In this document: in pieces, positions 1 to 9,106 of the stretch
Layout of the letters: each line of letters starts with the position of its first letter
Numbering within the stretch: position 1 is the first letter of the stretch
NCBI GenBank assembly: GCA_900545825.1
Contig: URAS01000015.1
Location: forward strand, 1 to 64,000
Reading direction: 5' to 3'
Source: an uncultured Actinomyces sp.
GTDB taxonomy: Bacteria > Actinomycetota > Actinomycetes > Actinomycetales > Actinomycetaceae
Length of the DNA stretch: 64,000 nt
The notes under the pieces: model-generated
The model's database searches: none
Told to the model about the DNA's origin: nothing
What the model saw: only the letters and a program-made list of their open reading frames with translations
Made by a program: the position numbers and the translations under genes

Positions 1-31
1 ACACACGCGGATCCATCACGAAATCAGGCAT
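1..31 (-). CDS. start of a protein-coding gene cut by the left window edge
   Basis: Only the first ten codons are in the window, reading MPDFVMDPRV on the reverse strand. The start is well supported: ATG at 31-29 is preceded by a strong ribosome binding site, AGGAAGGAGG at 46-37, with a five-base spacer. It is divergent from the gene at 188 and separated from it by a palindrome. The product cannot be recognised from ten residues. Confidence 0.55.
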   Translation of the reverse strand, partial: MPDFVMDPRV

Positions 32-78
32 AACAGCCTCCTTCCTGCACGGCTCACAACCAGCCTGCCAGAGACTGC

Positions 79-118
79 AACCCGTGAACGTGACCTTTTT
101 TGATCACGTTCACGGGTT
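79..118. repeat. dispersed palindrome, family B, copy 1
   Basis: A perfect 15-bp inverted repeat (AACCCGTGAACGTGA at 79-93 and its complement at 104-118) with a 10-base loop. The same GAACGTGA core recurs at 4172-4253 and 20979-21059. Here it lies between two divergent genes, so it is not simply a terminator. Confidence 0.75.
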
Positions 119-187
119 TCTGTTTGCCGGGCGGTGGCTGGTGTTACCCTGAGGGCGCTGATCCCTATCGCATCGAGAGGCTTTGTC

Positions 188-1480
188 GTGGCAAAGTTCA
201 AGAACTCTACTTTCGTTATCGTCCTTGTCGCCTTCCTGGTCCTGGGGGTGGCGGCGTACTGGGGTGGCTCGTATCTCGCGCGTTCTGGCGACGGGGGCGG
301 GTCGAGTCCGGACGCGGCGAAGCAGACGAAGCAGCTGTCGAAGGGGCTCAAGCCCGGGTGGCATACGACGTATAAGGCTCCGGTGCCTAAGCAGCGGAGT
401 TTCGCGCCTTATTGGTTGTCGTTGAACGCAAAGAATTGGGTGTTGATTTACCCCACGGAGTCGGGCGTCTTCTATCAGAGAGTCTCGGCAACGAACGGAA
501 AAGCCGCCGGTAAAGCCACTGCGGTCGACGCGTGTGCGAACAGGGCTCTGCGGCCCTATCAGGTGACGGACGGAGCCGTCGTCTGCGCGCAAGCGCCCTC
601 GGTTCCCAAGGTTCCCGAGGGCGTCCCCTATACGCCCAGCCAGGTGGTTTTCGGTGACGAGGACGTCGTCATCACGGCATTCCCGTCGCCCTCGGCGGCG
701 ACCCAGGTGGTGGCTTACGGGTCGGATAACAAGGCCCTGTGGGCGAAGGATATCGACAAGCCCAGTTCGGTGTCGGTGGTCGATGGCGCCGTGCTGACGG
801 CTGAGGTCGGCGAAGACGGCGAGGTCAACGCCAGCCAGTTTGATCCGGCGGACAAACAGGTTGCTGCGCCGAAGGATTCGGATATTCAGAAGGTCGACCC
901 CGACGCGATCAAGAAGTTCGACTTCGCGAACGCGGTGATGCCGATCGATGATTCACCTGAGGACGCGTGCCAGAATAATGGGTGGCCGAAAGACTCTCAC
1001 GGTGTGTATCAATGGCAGAAGATTCCGGATAGCGAGTCGGGGGATCCCTGCCACTGGGTGCAAGTTCGCAATGGCGAGTCGGTGCGGCAGGTTGATTTCG
1101 AAATGTTTGGTGGCATGACTCCGATCTGGAATCTGCGAGAAGATACTCAGTCGGATCGCGATGTCTCCACGCTTGGAGAGGCTGCCAACAGCCAGTGCCG
1201 CATTTGTTACATTGATCTGAACGGCGACGGGTGGAAAGACGCCTACGTGTGGGGAACCGGCAGGGACGCCTACACCGGGACGTTCGTGTTGTATGACCCG
1301 ACGGACGCCAAACACCCGTACGTTATGCCGGCCATTGGTGGGCAAGACATGCTCATCATGTCGATGGATGACGACGGCACGATCAAGGTGAGTTATGGTG
1401 GCGGAGAGAATCCCTTGGCGTTCCGTGTCCGCGGAATCCCGCCGGTTATGGATAATGAGTCGGCGACCAGTGGCTACTAA
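188..1480 (+). CDS. membrane-anchored, Cys-rich secreted protein of unknown function
   Basis: 430 residues. The GTG at 188 is chosen because GAGAGG at 175-180 sits seven bases upstream; an in-frame GTG at 134 would add 18 unlikely residues. Residues about 8-24 form one hydrophobic segment after a short basic N-terminus, so the rest should be outside the membrane. Cysteines come in close pairs, as expected of disulfides. Residues 343-351 read DLNGDGWKD, an EF-hand-like calcium loop of the kind found in FG-GAP/VCBS repeats. Base composition is lower in GC than the genes after 4.3 kb. No enzyme family is recognised; binding or surface sensing would be guesses. Confidence 0.8.
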   Translation: MAKFKNSTFVIVLVAFLVLGVAAYWGGSYLARSGDGGGSSPDAAKQTKQLSKGLKPGWHTTYKAPVPKQRSFAPYWLSLNAKNWVLIYPTESGVFYQRVSATNGKAAGKATAVDACANRALRPYQVTDGAVVCAQAPSVPKVPEGVPYTPSQVVFGDEDVVITAFPSPSAATQVVAYGSDNKALWAKDIDKPSSVSVVDGAVLTAEVGEDGEVNASQFDPADKQVAAPKDSDIQKVDPDAIKKFDFANAVMPIDDSPEDACQNNGWPKDSHGVYQWQKIPDSESGDPCHWVQVRNGESVRQVDFEMFGGMTPIWNLREDTQSDRDVSTLGEAANSQCRICYIDLNGDGWKDAYVWGTGRDAYTGTFVLYDPTDAKHPYVMPAIGGQDMLIMSMDDDGTIKVSYGGGENPLAFRVRGIPPVMDNESATSGY

Positions 1481-1520
1481 ATTGCGATGAGCGATCATTG
1501 GACGGGCCTGCGACGCGCAC

Positions 1521-1614
1521 AGATTAAGCGCTCGCCATAATCCCGAAACGCTCACCTCAATTGTCAAAAATGGACTTTTATCGGGCGGAAACGACAATTG
1601 AGGTGAGCGTTTCG
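1521..1614. repeat. dispersed palindrome, family A, copy 1
   Basis: Core is a perfect 22-bp inverted repeat: 1544-1565 (begins CGAAACGCTCACCT) and 1593-1614 (ends AGGTGAGCGTTTCG), with a 27-base loop. It is preceded at 1521-1543 by a related half-site containing GCGCTCGCC. Other copies are near 22829, 28175, 59051 and 60404. It lies between the end of the secreted-protein gene and the GIY-YIG gene. Confidence 0.85.
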
Positions 1615-1706
1615 CCGTGAGGATGAGGGAGCGGCGGGCGGGTGAGTCCGTCGTGGGTGGGGGCATGCTGTGCTCTCGTAAGAGCCCGCGGGAGGACGAT
1701 GACGGG

Positions 1707-1712
1707 TAGTGT
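1707..1712 (+). promoter_or_regulatory. -10 box of a leaderless promoter
   Basis: TAGTGT lies exactly six bases before the ATG at 1719, the spacing that puts the transcription start at the start codon. No ribosome binding site is visible, which supports leaderless translation. Confidence 0.5.
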
Positions 1713-1718
1713 TCTCGT

Positions 1719-2735
1719 ATGCGCATGAAGCGGTATCAGTGCGACGGCTTGGATTCGCTGACGCCCATTGTCGCGCCGCATGGTGGCGGCGTGTACGTCC
1801 TCGAGTTTCGCGATGGTACGCAATGCGTGGGCCAGACGAAGTCCTTTGCTCCTCGGATGCGACAACACCTGCATGGCAGTGAGCATCACCGGCCATGGAA
1901 AGGCGAGGTCGTCGCGGTTTCGGTAATGACGGTGCCAGAGGAGTCTATGAACTTTTGGGAGAGAGGGCTCATCGCCCGGAAACGTCTTGAGGGTGTCACC
2001 TTGCGCAACAAGGCGCATAACTATGATCGTGCGCTCGATTCAGCTTTTGACGAGTTTGTTTCTGTGGAGGATCAAAAACATTGGGTGACTGGGGGTGGAA
2101 GCTATGATCCAAGGGATTTTGTCGAAGCGGCAGCGCGGACACCTGGCCCGACGCCCAAACTATTTACGAAGCGGGACTCCTCTCAACTCGTCTATGAGGG
2201 GAAGGCTGGATCGCCGACCCGTGCTGACCTTATCGTCCATACCCTAGCGAGAATTGTGTGTATCGCGATCCCAGATGCAGTGGGCCTTGAAGGAAGGTAT
2301 TGGACAATTAGCGATTACCCAGGCACTGCGGGAGGACGGTTTGCCACACTTAATGTTGGCAATATTGAGCTTGTGTTCTTCCCTCGAAAGGCCGGGTATT
2401 TCGACGATGTGTCTGGCGCCTATTGTGACATGGTGTATCTCAACCTGTCACGCAAAACCATAATGAAGATGAAGAATGGATACTTTTGGTCGCAACCCGC
2501 GCGGTTACATCTTCCGTCAGGTGCTGAAGTGCTTGGCCGGCGGGCGCACTATTCAGGAGTTACAACTGATTGTCTGATGACTTCGCTGCTTGATTTCGAT
2601 GACTGTATCGACGATGTCAGTGCGGCGCTGCGTAAGCTCGCGAATGATCTCATGCGGCGTGCGACCGCGACGAAATTCACGCGGTGGCACAGTTGGGAGC
2701 TGACGCGCCGCGTGTACGCTGAGATCGCTTCGTAG
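1719..2735 (+). CDS. orphan GIY-YIG nuclease-like protein
   Basis: 338 residues. The N-terminal part matches the GIY-YIG fold: GVY at 24-26, VGQT at 37-40, Arg46/Arg48, Glu81 in FWERGLI and an Asn soon after, so the usual catalytic set appears present. The rest, about residues 105-338, is not recognised. GIY-YIG domains cut DNA in repair, restriction and homing enzymes. No methyltransferase or partner gene is adjacent, so a restriction role is unproven. The gene has lower GC and less biased codons than the genes after 4 kb, which suggests recent transfer, and it follows a family A palindrome. The start is supported by the -10 box six bases upstream; an ATG two codons later is possible. Confidence 0.75.
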   Translation: MRMKRYQCDGLDSLTPIVAPHGGGVYVLEFRDGTQCVGQTKSFAPRMRQHLHGSEHHRPWKGEVVAVSVMTVPEESMNFWERGLIARKRLEGVTLRNKAHNYDRALDSAFDEFVSVEDQKHWVTGGGSYDPRDFVEAAARTPGPTPKLFTKRDSSQLVYEGKAGSPTRADLIVHTLARIVCIAIPDAVGLEGRYWTISDYPGTAGGRFATLNVGNIELVFFPRKAGYFDDVSGAYCDMVYLNLSRKTIMKMKNGYFWSQPARLHLPSGAEVLGRRAHYSGVTTDCLMTSLLDFDDCIDDVSAALRKLANDLMRRATATKFTRWHSWELTRRVYAEIAS

Positions 2736-2899
2736 GCCGATGAAGACGAGGGGTAGCGACCCCGCGGGAGGGTTATCGTGCCGCTTGAGCACGGATCGCA
2801 ACCGCTTGCGCAAAACTGGTGGACCCGCGATTCCTTCTTGGGCACGCTTGTTGTAGCGGACATCATCCGCTAATGGACGCAACTTCCCAAGGAGAGCCC

Positions 2900-3352
2900 A
2901 TGCAACTTCGACTCGATATCGATCCCGGGGCTGCCAACATTAGCGTAGTCGTTACGGCGCCTCGGGTGGACGCGACAACGGAGCGAATCATGCGGCTACT
3001 TGGCGAAATCGGTCAGGACCAGCGGCCGCCGCATCTCATCGGGTTTCGTGGCGAGGACGTCCGTGTGCTGCCATACTCCGACATCAGCCGCCTTTACACG
3101 AAGGGGCGACACGTGCTCGCTGACACGTCGACTGGGCCATGGCGGGTCAAACAGCGAATCGGCGAACTTGCCGACAGCCTGCCCGCGCCCCCGTTTGTCC
3201 AGATTTCACAAAGCGAAATCGTCTCGATCGACTTCATTGACCGGCTGGACCTGTCGCCCTCGGCGTCGATCGGGGTGCGCCTGACCGACGGCACCCGTTG
3301 CTTCGTCTCCCGACGCGCTCTGCCGACGTTCCGGCGCGCCTTGGGCCTGTAA
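2900..3352 (+). CDS. LytTR-domain DNA-binding regulator
   Basis: 150 residues. ATG at 2900 follows AAGGAG at 2889-2894. Residues about 45-148 match a LytTR DNA-binding domain, with the typical blocks FVQISQSEIVSIDFI and RLTDGTRCFVSRRAL. There is no response-regulator receiver domain. The next gene, 14 bases downstream, encodes a DUF3021 membrane protein. This pairing is known in Firmicutes as a LytTR regulatory system, where the membrane protein restrains the regulator and the pair often controls its own promoter. That mode of action is inferred here from the pairing. Confidence 0.8.
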   Translation: MQLRLDIDPGAANISVVVTAPRVDATTERIMRLLGEIGQDQRPPHLIGFRGEDVRVLPYSDISRLYTKGRHVLADTSTGPWRVKQRIGELADSLPAPPFVQISQSEIVSIDFIDRLDLSPSASIGVRLTDGTRCFVSRRALPTFRRALGL

Positions 3353-3366
3353 GAAAGGAGCTCACC

Positions 3367-3840
3367 ATGTCTACTGCAAAGAGCTATGCCAGCGACGCAC
3401 TGATCGGCGCCCTCGCGGGTGTCGCGATCGGCACGACGTTGGAACTCGTCTTCTCGCTGCCGTATGGATCCCACTATGTTCCCGGGGTGAGGGCATTCCT
3501 CGACATGTTTGACTCCCAGGTTGTGGCTGTCGCCGTCGAACGGTTGATCTATGCCGCCCTCGGGGTTGTCCTGGGCCTGGCGGCCAGGATCTACCGGCGA
3601 GTCGATGAGCCAGGCTGGTCGCTGCTGAGAGCGACCCTGATTCATGGTTCAGTCACACTGGTATCGGTCGCGGCCGCCGGTGTCTTCCTCCGGTGGTTTC
3701 CGGTTGGTCCCGCGATCATCGGGTTTATCGGGATTTTCGTCGCGATCTACCTTATGTGGTGGGTTATCGCCTATGCGATCGCGAAGAGGCGAATCAGCGA
3801 GATCAACGCCCGGGTCGCTCAGTGGCGCCTGGGGCAATGA
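3367..3840 (+). CDS. DUF3021 family membrane protein, partner of the LytTR regulator
   Basis: 157 residues with four predicted membrane segments (roughly residues 10-30, 48-72, 85-110 and 113-138) and a short charged C-terminal tail. ATG at 3367 has AAGGAG at 3355-3360 in front of it; the open frame extends further upstream but without a better start. Known partners of this type hold a LytTR regulator in check at the membrane. The pair is followed by a strong terminator, so the two genes look like a complete transcription unit. The signal sensed is unknown. Confidence 0.75.
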   Translation: MSTAKSYASDALIGALAGVAIGTTLELVFSLPYGSHYVPGVRAFLDMFDSQVVAVAVERLIYAALGVVLGLAARIYRRVDEPGWSLLRATLIHGSVTLVSVAAAGVFLRWFPVGPAIIGFIGIFVAIYLMWWVIAYAIAKRRISEINARVAQWRLGQ

Positions 3841-3938
3841 ACGCCTAGGTCCGCTGGTGGTGGTCGCGTCCGCTGCGGGCGAGCTAGGCGTCGGTCGGGA
3901 ATGCGCATGAAGGTGAGTGTGAGCTGCTCAGATATGAC

Positions 3939-3972
3939 CGAGGGGCCCGCGAAAGCGAGCCCCTCGGTTGTT
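3939..3972 (+). terminator. rho-independent terminator after the LytTR/DUF3021 pair
   Basis: GC-rich stem CCGAGGGGC pairing with GCCCCTCGG around a short loop, followed by TTGTT. It ends the unit that starts at 2900. Between here and 4332 I see only a family B palindrome and the UvrD1 promoter, no gene. Confidence 0.75.
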
Positions 3973-4171
3973 CCCCATCTCACAAAGAAGGCATCTCGCT
4001 AACGCATTCCCCATTTCTGTCACTCAAGCCTTGCGGCCCGGGGCTCCCTGCCCCGTTTGTGGTTCCCACACTAAGGACCCACCCTTTTGGACCCCTGGCT
4101 TTTACCTTTGAAGTCCCTATGAAATGGTGCCCCTGCCTGGACGCCGCTCGCCGTGGCGCGGAGGGGTGGAG

Positions 4172-4253
4172 ATGAACGTGATCAAAAAGGTCACGTTCAC
4201 CGGTTTGGCCCCATGAGCGGGACCGAATCGGACAGAAGGGTCACGTTCACCGG
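4172..4253. repeat. dispersed palindrome, family B, copy 2
   Basis: TGAACGTGA at 4173-4181 pairs with TCACGTTCA at 4191-4199, and a further half-site TCACGTTCACCGG lies at 4241-4253. It sits just upstream of the helicase gene and belongs to the same family as 79-118 and 20979-21059. Confidence 0.7.
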
Positions 4254-4332
4254 GGGAGGGGCGGGCGGGGATCGGCGGGGAGGGGCGGCGTGCCGCGATA
4301 AGTGGCAGGGGTGGCCGGTAGTGTGGGAGACG

Positions 4333-6867
4333 ATGAGTACCTCTCCTTTTGATGCGCTGTTCCCGGCGGCACCCACGCCGTCCTCGTCGCTGCCCGGCTT
4401 CGTGCCGCCGCCGGATCCGCTGGACGACGAAGCGATGCCGGATACCGACTGGCCTGAGGTCGCCGCGATCCCTGGCGGCGGGATTGGTTTGGACGCCGAA
4501 GAGATCGTCGCGGGCCTCAACGCGAACCAGCGGGACGCGGTGGAGCACCGTGGCGCGCCGCTGCTCGTGACTGCGGGTGCGGGCTCGGGCAAGACGCGGG
4601 TGCTCACGCGTCGCATCGCCTATTTGTTGGCGACGCATCAGGCGCGGGCCAGCGAGATCCTCGCGATCACCTTCACCAACAAGGCCGCGGCCGAGATGCA
4701 GGAACGTGTCCGCGCTCTCGTCGGCGACGAGGCACGGTTCATGCAGGTGTCGACCTTCCACTCGCTGTGCGTGCGGATCCTGCGCCGCCACCACGAGGCG
4801 GCCGGGCTGCGGTCGACGTTTTCGATTTACGACGCCGCCGATTCGCAACGCCTCATGACGATGGTCGCCGAGGAACTTAACATCGACGTCAAACGTACGA
4901 ATGTCCGGACATTAACGAACCGTGTGTCGGATCTCAAGAACGAACTCGTCGGGCCAGAGGAATACGCGCAACGTCCGCACAAAGATCCGGTGTCAAAGGC
5001 GGTTGCTCAGATTTATCCCGTCTACCAACGCCGGTTGGCCGAAGCGAACGCGTTGGATTTCGACGACCTCATCATGTCGAGTGTCCTGTTGTTGCGCAAT
5101 AATCCTGCCGTCGCCGAGCATTATCATCGGCGTTTCCGCCACATTCTCGTGGACGAATATCAGGACACGAACCACGCCCAATATGTGCTGGTCACGCTGC
5201 TTGTCGGCGACGGCTCCGACGGCGTCGACCCGGCGCAGCTGACGGTCGTCGGCGATTCCGACCAGTCGATCTACGCATTCCGCGGGGCAACGATTCGCAA
5301 TATTAACCAGTTCGTCGACGACTTCCCCGGGGCGCGCGAGGTCATCCTCGACCAGAACTACCGCTCGACCCAGAACATTCTCTCGGCCGCGAACGCCGTC
5401 ATCTCGGCAGCTCCCGGCCGCGGCACGAAGAATCTGTGGACCGAATCGGGTGACGGTCACAAGGTCGTCATCAACGCGTCGCCCTCCGACCGCGGCGAGG
5501 CCACGTTCGTCGTCACCGAGATCGACCGGCTGCACGATGACGGGCGGGCGTTTGGCGACATCGCGGTGTTTTACCGGACGAACGCCCAGTCGCGTGTGCT
5601 CGAAGAAATGCTCATGCGCGCGGGCGTGCCCTATCGCGTCATCGGCGGCACGAAGTTCTACGAGCGCAAGGAAATCAAGGACGCGATCGCCTACCTGCGC
5701 TCCGTCTCGAACCCCGACGACACCGTGAACATGCGCCGTATCGTCAACGAACCCCGCCGCGGCATCGGTAAAAAGGCGCTCGGGGCGCTGCTGGCCCACG
5801 CCGACATCTATGGTGTGAGCTTTGGCCAGGCCATCGCCCACGTCTGGTGGGCCGAGGCGCACCGCACGGGCGAGGACGTCTCGGGCGTCGACCCGCAGAC
5901 CGCCGGCATCGATCCCAAGGGCGAATATCCGCAGGTCGTGGGCCTGGGCGCGGCCGCGCGTACGAACCTCGCGACCTTCTGGAAACTGCTCATGGACGCC
6001 CGCGAGGCCGACGCCGCAGGGCGACCCGCCGCCGAAATCCTCGACACGATCCTCGACCGGTCGGGCTACCTGGGATTCCTCCAGGCCTCGGACGATCCGC
6101 AAGACGGCGTGCGCGCCGAGAACCTCGCCGAACTCCACGCCGTCGCCGAAGAATTCTCGGTCGGTAACCCCGAGGGGCGACTGGCCGATTTCCTCGAGCG
6201 TGTCTCGCTGGTGGCCGACGCCGACCAGCTGCCCGGCGCCGACGAGGACGGCCAGGTCACGCTCATGACGATCCACACGGCGAAGGGCCTCGAGTTCCCC
6301 GTCGTCTTCGTCACCGGTATGGAGGACGGGACGTTCCCGCACTCGCGGTCGCTCGGCTCCGGCACGGAACTGGACGAGGAGCGCCGCCTCGCCTATGTCG
6401 CCATCACCCGCGCGCGCGAACAGCTCTACCTCACCCGCGCGGGCACCCGCACCCAGTGGGGCACGCCGATGGAGCTGCCGGCCTCGCGCTTCCTCGACAA
6501 TCTGCCGCCTGACGTCGTCGAATACCGCGAGAAGATCACGCCCACCGAGGCGATTCGGCGGCAGTCGCCCTCGCACGCGTTCGGTTCGGGCTCGTGGGGC
6601 GGGGGCCGGGTGCGTTCCAGCTCCGAGCGGCGCATCGACCGTACCGGGGTCGGCTCGCGGTTCCGTCCCGGACCGGGCGGAGAAAAGACGCGGCCCAAGG
6701 CGATGGTGCAGGTCGCCGTGGGGGACCGGGTCAACCACGACTCGTACGGCCTGGGCCGCGTCGTCGAGGTCGGCGGCCAGGGGGCGTCCACGTGGGCGCG
6801 GGTCGACTTTGGCGACGGCTCGGTCAAACGCCTACTGCTGCGGTACGCGCCCATGGAAAAGCTGTAG
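4333..6867 (+). CDS. pcrA: ATP-dependent 3'-5' DNA helicase UvrD1/PcrA
   Basis: 844 residues. It carries the full set of superfamily 1A motifs: Walker A AGAGSGKT at 81-88, motif II VDEYQDTN, motif III GDSDQSIYAFRG, motif IV QNYRST, motif V TIHTAKGLEFPVVF and motif VI YVAITRAREQLYL. It unwinds DNA in nucleotide-excision repair and replication restart. The last 60 or so residues (GDRVNHDSYGLGRVVEV) form the Tudor-like tail that in this family binds RNA polymerase. ATG at 4333 is chosen since a TAGTGT -10 box lies at 4319-4324; the open frame runs back to 4153 but through a palindrome. About 40 residues before the helicase core are low in complexity. Confidence 0.93.
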   Translation: MSTSPFDALFPAAPTPSSSLPGFVPPPDPLDDEAMPDTDWPEVAAIPGGGIGLDAEEIVAGLNANQRDAVEHRGAPLLVTAGAGSGKTRVLTRRIAYLLATHQARASEILAITFTNKAAAEMQERVRALVGDEARFMQVSTFHSLCVRILRRHHEAAGLRSTFSIYDAADSQRLMTMVAEELNIDVKRTNVRTLTNRVSDLKNELVGPEEYAQRPHKDPVSKAVAQIYPVYQRRLAEANALDFDDLIMSSVLLLRNNPAVAEHYHRRFRHILVDEYQDTNHAQYVLVTLLVGDGSDGVDPAQLTVVGDSDQSIYAFRGATIRNINQFVDDFPGAREVILDQNYRSTQNILSAANAVISAAPGRGTKNLWTESGDGHKVVINASPSDRGEATFVVTEIDRLHDDGRAFGDIAVFYRTNAQSRVLEEMLMRAGVPYRVIGGTKFYERKEIKDAIAYLRSVSNPDDTVNMRRIVNEPRRGIGKKALGALLAHADIYGVSFGQAIAHVWWAEAHRTGEDVSGVDPQTAGIDPKGEYPQVVGLGAAARTNLATFWKLLMDAREADAAGRPAAEILDTILDRSGYLGFLQASDDPQDGVRAENLAELHAVAEEFSVGNPEGRLADFLERVSLVADADQLPGADEDGQVTLMTIHTAKGLEFPVVFVTGMEDGTFPHSRSLGSGTELDEERRLAYVAITRAREQLYLTRAGTRTQWGTPMELPASRFLDNLPPDVVEYREKITPTEAIRRQSPSHAFGSGSWGGGRVRSSSERRIDRTGVGSRFRPGPGGEKTRPKAMVQVAVGDRVNHDSYGLGRVVEVGGQGASTWARVDFGDGSVKRLLLRYAPMEKL

Positions 6868-7024
6868 GCCGGTCCCGCCGCCCTCGGGCCGCCTCGGGCC
6901 ACCAGGGGCGCGGGTGCGGCTCGACGAGGGCGACACGCCCGAGGGCCGCCGTTCCGGCGGGAATCGCGCGTCGCCCTCGGGCAGGCAGGACGAAGGTCAC
7001 AGATGTGTCGGAAAAGCCATTAAA

Positions 7025-7058
7025 TGACGCGTGTCACTTCATGGCATGACCCTTGTCA
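7025..7058. promoter_or_regulatory. tandem TGAC-N4-GTCA sites, candidate operator
   Basis: TGACGCGTGTCA at 7025-7036 and TGACCCTTGTCA at 7047-7058 are two copies of the same inverted repeat spaced 22 bases apart, about two helical turns. They lie in the 434-base gene-free stretch before the symporter gene at 7302. That stretch also has a TATGAT -10-like box at 7230-7235. The regulator is unknown. Confidence 0.4.
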
Positions 7059-7301
7059 CCACAATTATGGCAGTGTTGTCATAAAAGCGGGAAGTCGATA
7101 TCCGGACAGCCGATTATCGGGGCAAATGCACGTAATAGCAGGCATAGGCGGGCATCGGCCCTTGTAGGGTTTGTGATTCTGTCCACAGATCTCACTGGGG
7201 AAGGGAGTGGAATTCCGATCTAGACCACCTATGATGGACGGGGCAGACGGGCGCGCTGTGTTGAGCGTCCGTAAGTTTCTCTCTCAATGGAGGCACCGCC
7301 G

Positions 7302-9083
7302 ATGGTACTTCATCTCGCGGGCATTCTGCCTGCGGCCACGACACTTATTTCCCCGAAGTGGTACGACTATTTCCCGATCGTCGTCTACTTTGGCTTCGTT
7401 CTCGGCGTCGGCTTCATCATGAAGCGTAAGGCCGCGACCTCGGACGAATTCCTCACGTCCGGTCGTTCACTGCCCGCATGGGTCACCGGTATCGCCTTCA
7501 TCTCGGCGAACCTCGGTGCGGTCGAGATCATGGGTATGTCCGCGAACGGCGCCCAGTACGGTATGCCGACGTTCCACTACTTCTGGATCGGCGCCATCCC
7601 GGCCATGATCTTCCTCGGCATCGTCATGATGCCGTTCTACTACGGCTCGAAGGTCCGCTCGGTCCCCGAGTTCATGTACATGCGTTACGGCAAGGTCGCC
7701 CACTTGATCAACGGCCTGTCGTTTGCGCTGGCTCAGCTGCTCATCGGTGGCGTTAACCTCTACCTGCTGGGCAAGATCGTCAACGGCATGCTCGGCATCC
7801 CGCTGTGGGTCTCGCTGATCGTCGCCGCTGTCATCGTCCTCGTGTACATCACGTCCGGTGGCCTGTCGGCCGCCATCTACAACGAGGTCCTGCAGTTCTT
7901 CGTCATCGTCGCCGCTCTGCTGCCGGTCACCCTTATCGGCCTGCACCGCGTCGGCGGCTGGCGCGGCCTGTCCGACAAGATCATCGACATGGCGTCGGGC
8001 GCCACCCAGACCTACCAGACCGACGGCATGGACCAGTTGCACTCGTGGCCTGGCATGCTGATCTCCGGCTTCAACTCGCCGGCCCTCTCGGTTGCCGGCC
8101 TGATCTTCGGCCTCGGCTTCGTCCTCTCGTTCGGCTACTGGACGACGAACTTCGTTGAGGTTCAGCGCGCCATGGCGTCCGACTCGATCGCCGCGGCCCA
8201 GAAGAGCCCGATCATCGGTACGTTCTTCAAGATGTTCGTTCCGTTCATCGTCATCATCCCCGGCATGATCGCCGGCGTCATGATCCCCGAGATCCAGCAC
8301 ATGAAGGGCGAAAAGATGGGGCTGAGCCCCGACGTCCTCGCTCAGTACCAGCAGCACTTCGGCCCCACGCCGAAGGGCTACGAGGTCAGCTACAACGACG
8401 CGATGATCCTCATGATGCGCGACCTGCTGCCGAACGGCCTCCTCGGCCTGGCGATCACCGGTCTGCTCGCCTCGTTCATGGCCGGCATGGCCGCGAACGT
8501 CTCGGCGTTCAACACGGTGTTCACCGTCGACATCTACGAGCGTTACATCAACCCGGACGCCGACGACGCCCAGTACCTCAAGGTCGGCCGTAACGCCACC
8601 TTCGCGGCCTGCGTCATCGCGGTGTTCACCGCCCTCCTCGCGTCGGCGTACTCGAACATCATGGACTACCTCCAGCAGCTGTTCTCGATGTTCAACGCTC
8701 CGCTGTTCGCGACGTTCATCATCGGTATGTTGTGGAAGAAGGCCACGCCTCACGCCGGTTGGTCGGGCCTGGCCGCCGGTACGCTCGGCGCCCTCTTCAT
8801 CAACATTCTCGGCTGGACGCACGTCATCAACTTCCCCGGTCAGGGCCAGGGCTACCTCGCCGCTATCACCGCGTTCGTTGTTGACGCCCTCGTCACCGTG
8901 ATCGTGTCGTCCTTCACGACGCCGAAGCCGGATTCGGAGCTCGAGGGCTTCGTCTGGTCGCTCACGCCGAAGGCCGCGCGCACCGATCCGAACCTCGACA
9001 AGCTGCCGGTTTGGCGCCGCCCGGTGCCGCTGGCCATCGTGTCCGCGGTGTGCGTCATCGTCCTCAACTCGGTCTTCCACTAA
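7302..9083 (+). CDS. sodium:solute symporter (SSS family)
   Basis: 593 residues with 13 or so hydrophobic segments spread over the whole length, as in the SSS family that takes up sugars, organic acids, amino acids or vitamins with Na+. The conserved N-terminal block (TSGRSLPAWVTGIAFISANL) and the region GLLASFMAGMAANVSAFNTV support the family. ATG at 7302 is preferred over 7287 because GGAGG at 7289-7293 is then correctly spaced. The substrate is not evident from sequence. A small membrane protein gene follows after 23 bases and is likely co-transcribed. The 434 bases upstream hold two candidate operator repeats. Confidence 0.87.
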   Translation: MVLHLAGILPAATTLISPKWYDYFPIVVYFGFVLGVGFIMKRKAATSDEFLTSGRSLPAWVTGIAFISANLGAVEIMGMSANGAQYGMPTFHYFWIGAIPAMIFLGIVMMPFYYGSKVRSVPEFMYMRYGKVAHLINGLSFALAQLLIGGVNLYLLGKIVNGMLGIPLWVSLIVAAVIVLVYITSGGLSAAIYNEVLQFFVIVAALLPVTLIGLHRVGGWRGLSDKIIDMASGATQTYQTDGMDQLHSWPGMLISGFNSPALSVAGLIFGLGFVLSFGYWTTNFVEVQRAMASDSIAAAQKSPIIGTFFKMFVPFIVIIPGMIAGVMIPEIQHMKGEKMGLSPDVLAQYQQHFGPTPKGYEVSYNDAMILMMRDLLPNGLLGLAITGLLASFMAGMAANVSAFNTVFTVDIYERYINPDADDAQYLKVGRNATFAACVIAVFTALLASAYSNIMDYLQQLFSMFNAPLFATFIIGMLWKKATPHAGWSGLAAGTLGALFINILGWTHVINFPGQGQGYLAAITAFVVDALVTVIVSSFTTPKPDSELEGFVWSLTPKAARTDPNLDKLPVWRRPVPLAIVSAVCVIVLNSVFH

Positions 9084-9106
9084 ACACGCAGAACTAGGAG
9101 AACATC

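Noticed and set aside
134..187. Earlier GTG start for the secreted protein
   Set aside because: It has no ribosome binding site and would put 18 extra residues before the membrane segment; GTG at 188 is well spaced from GAGAGG.
7467..9080. 537-codon reverse frame opposite the symporter gene
   Set aside because: Hydrophilic shadow of a strongly supported membrane-protein gene.
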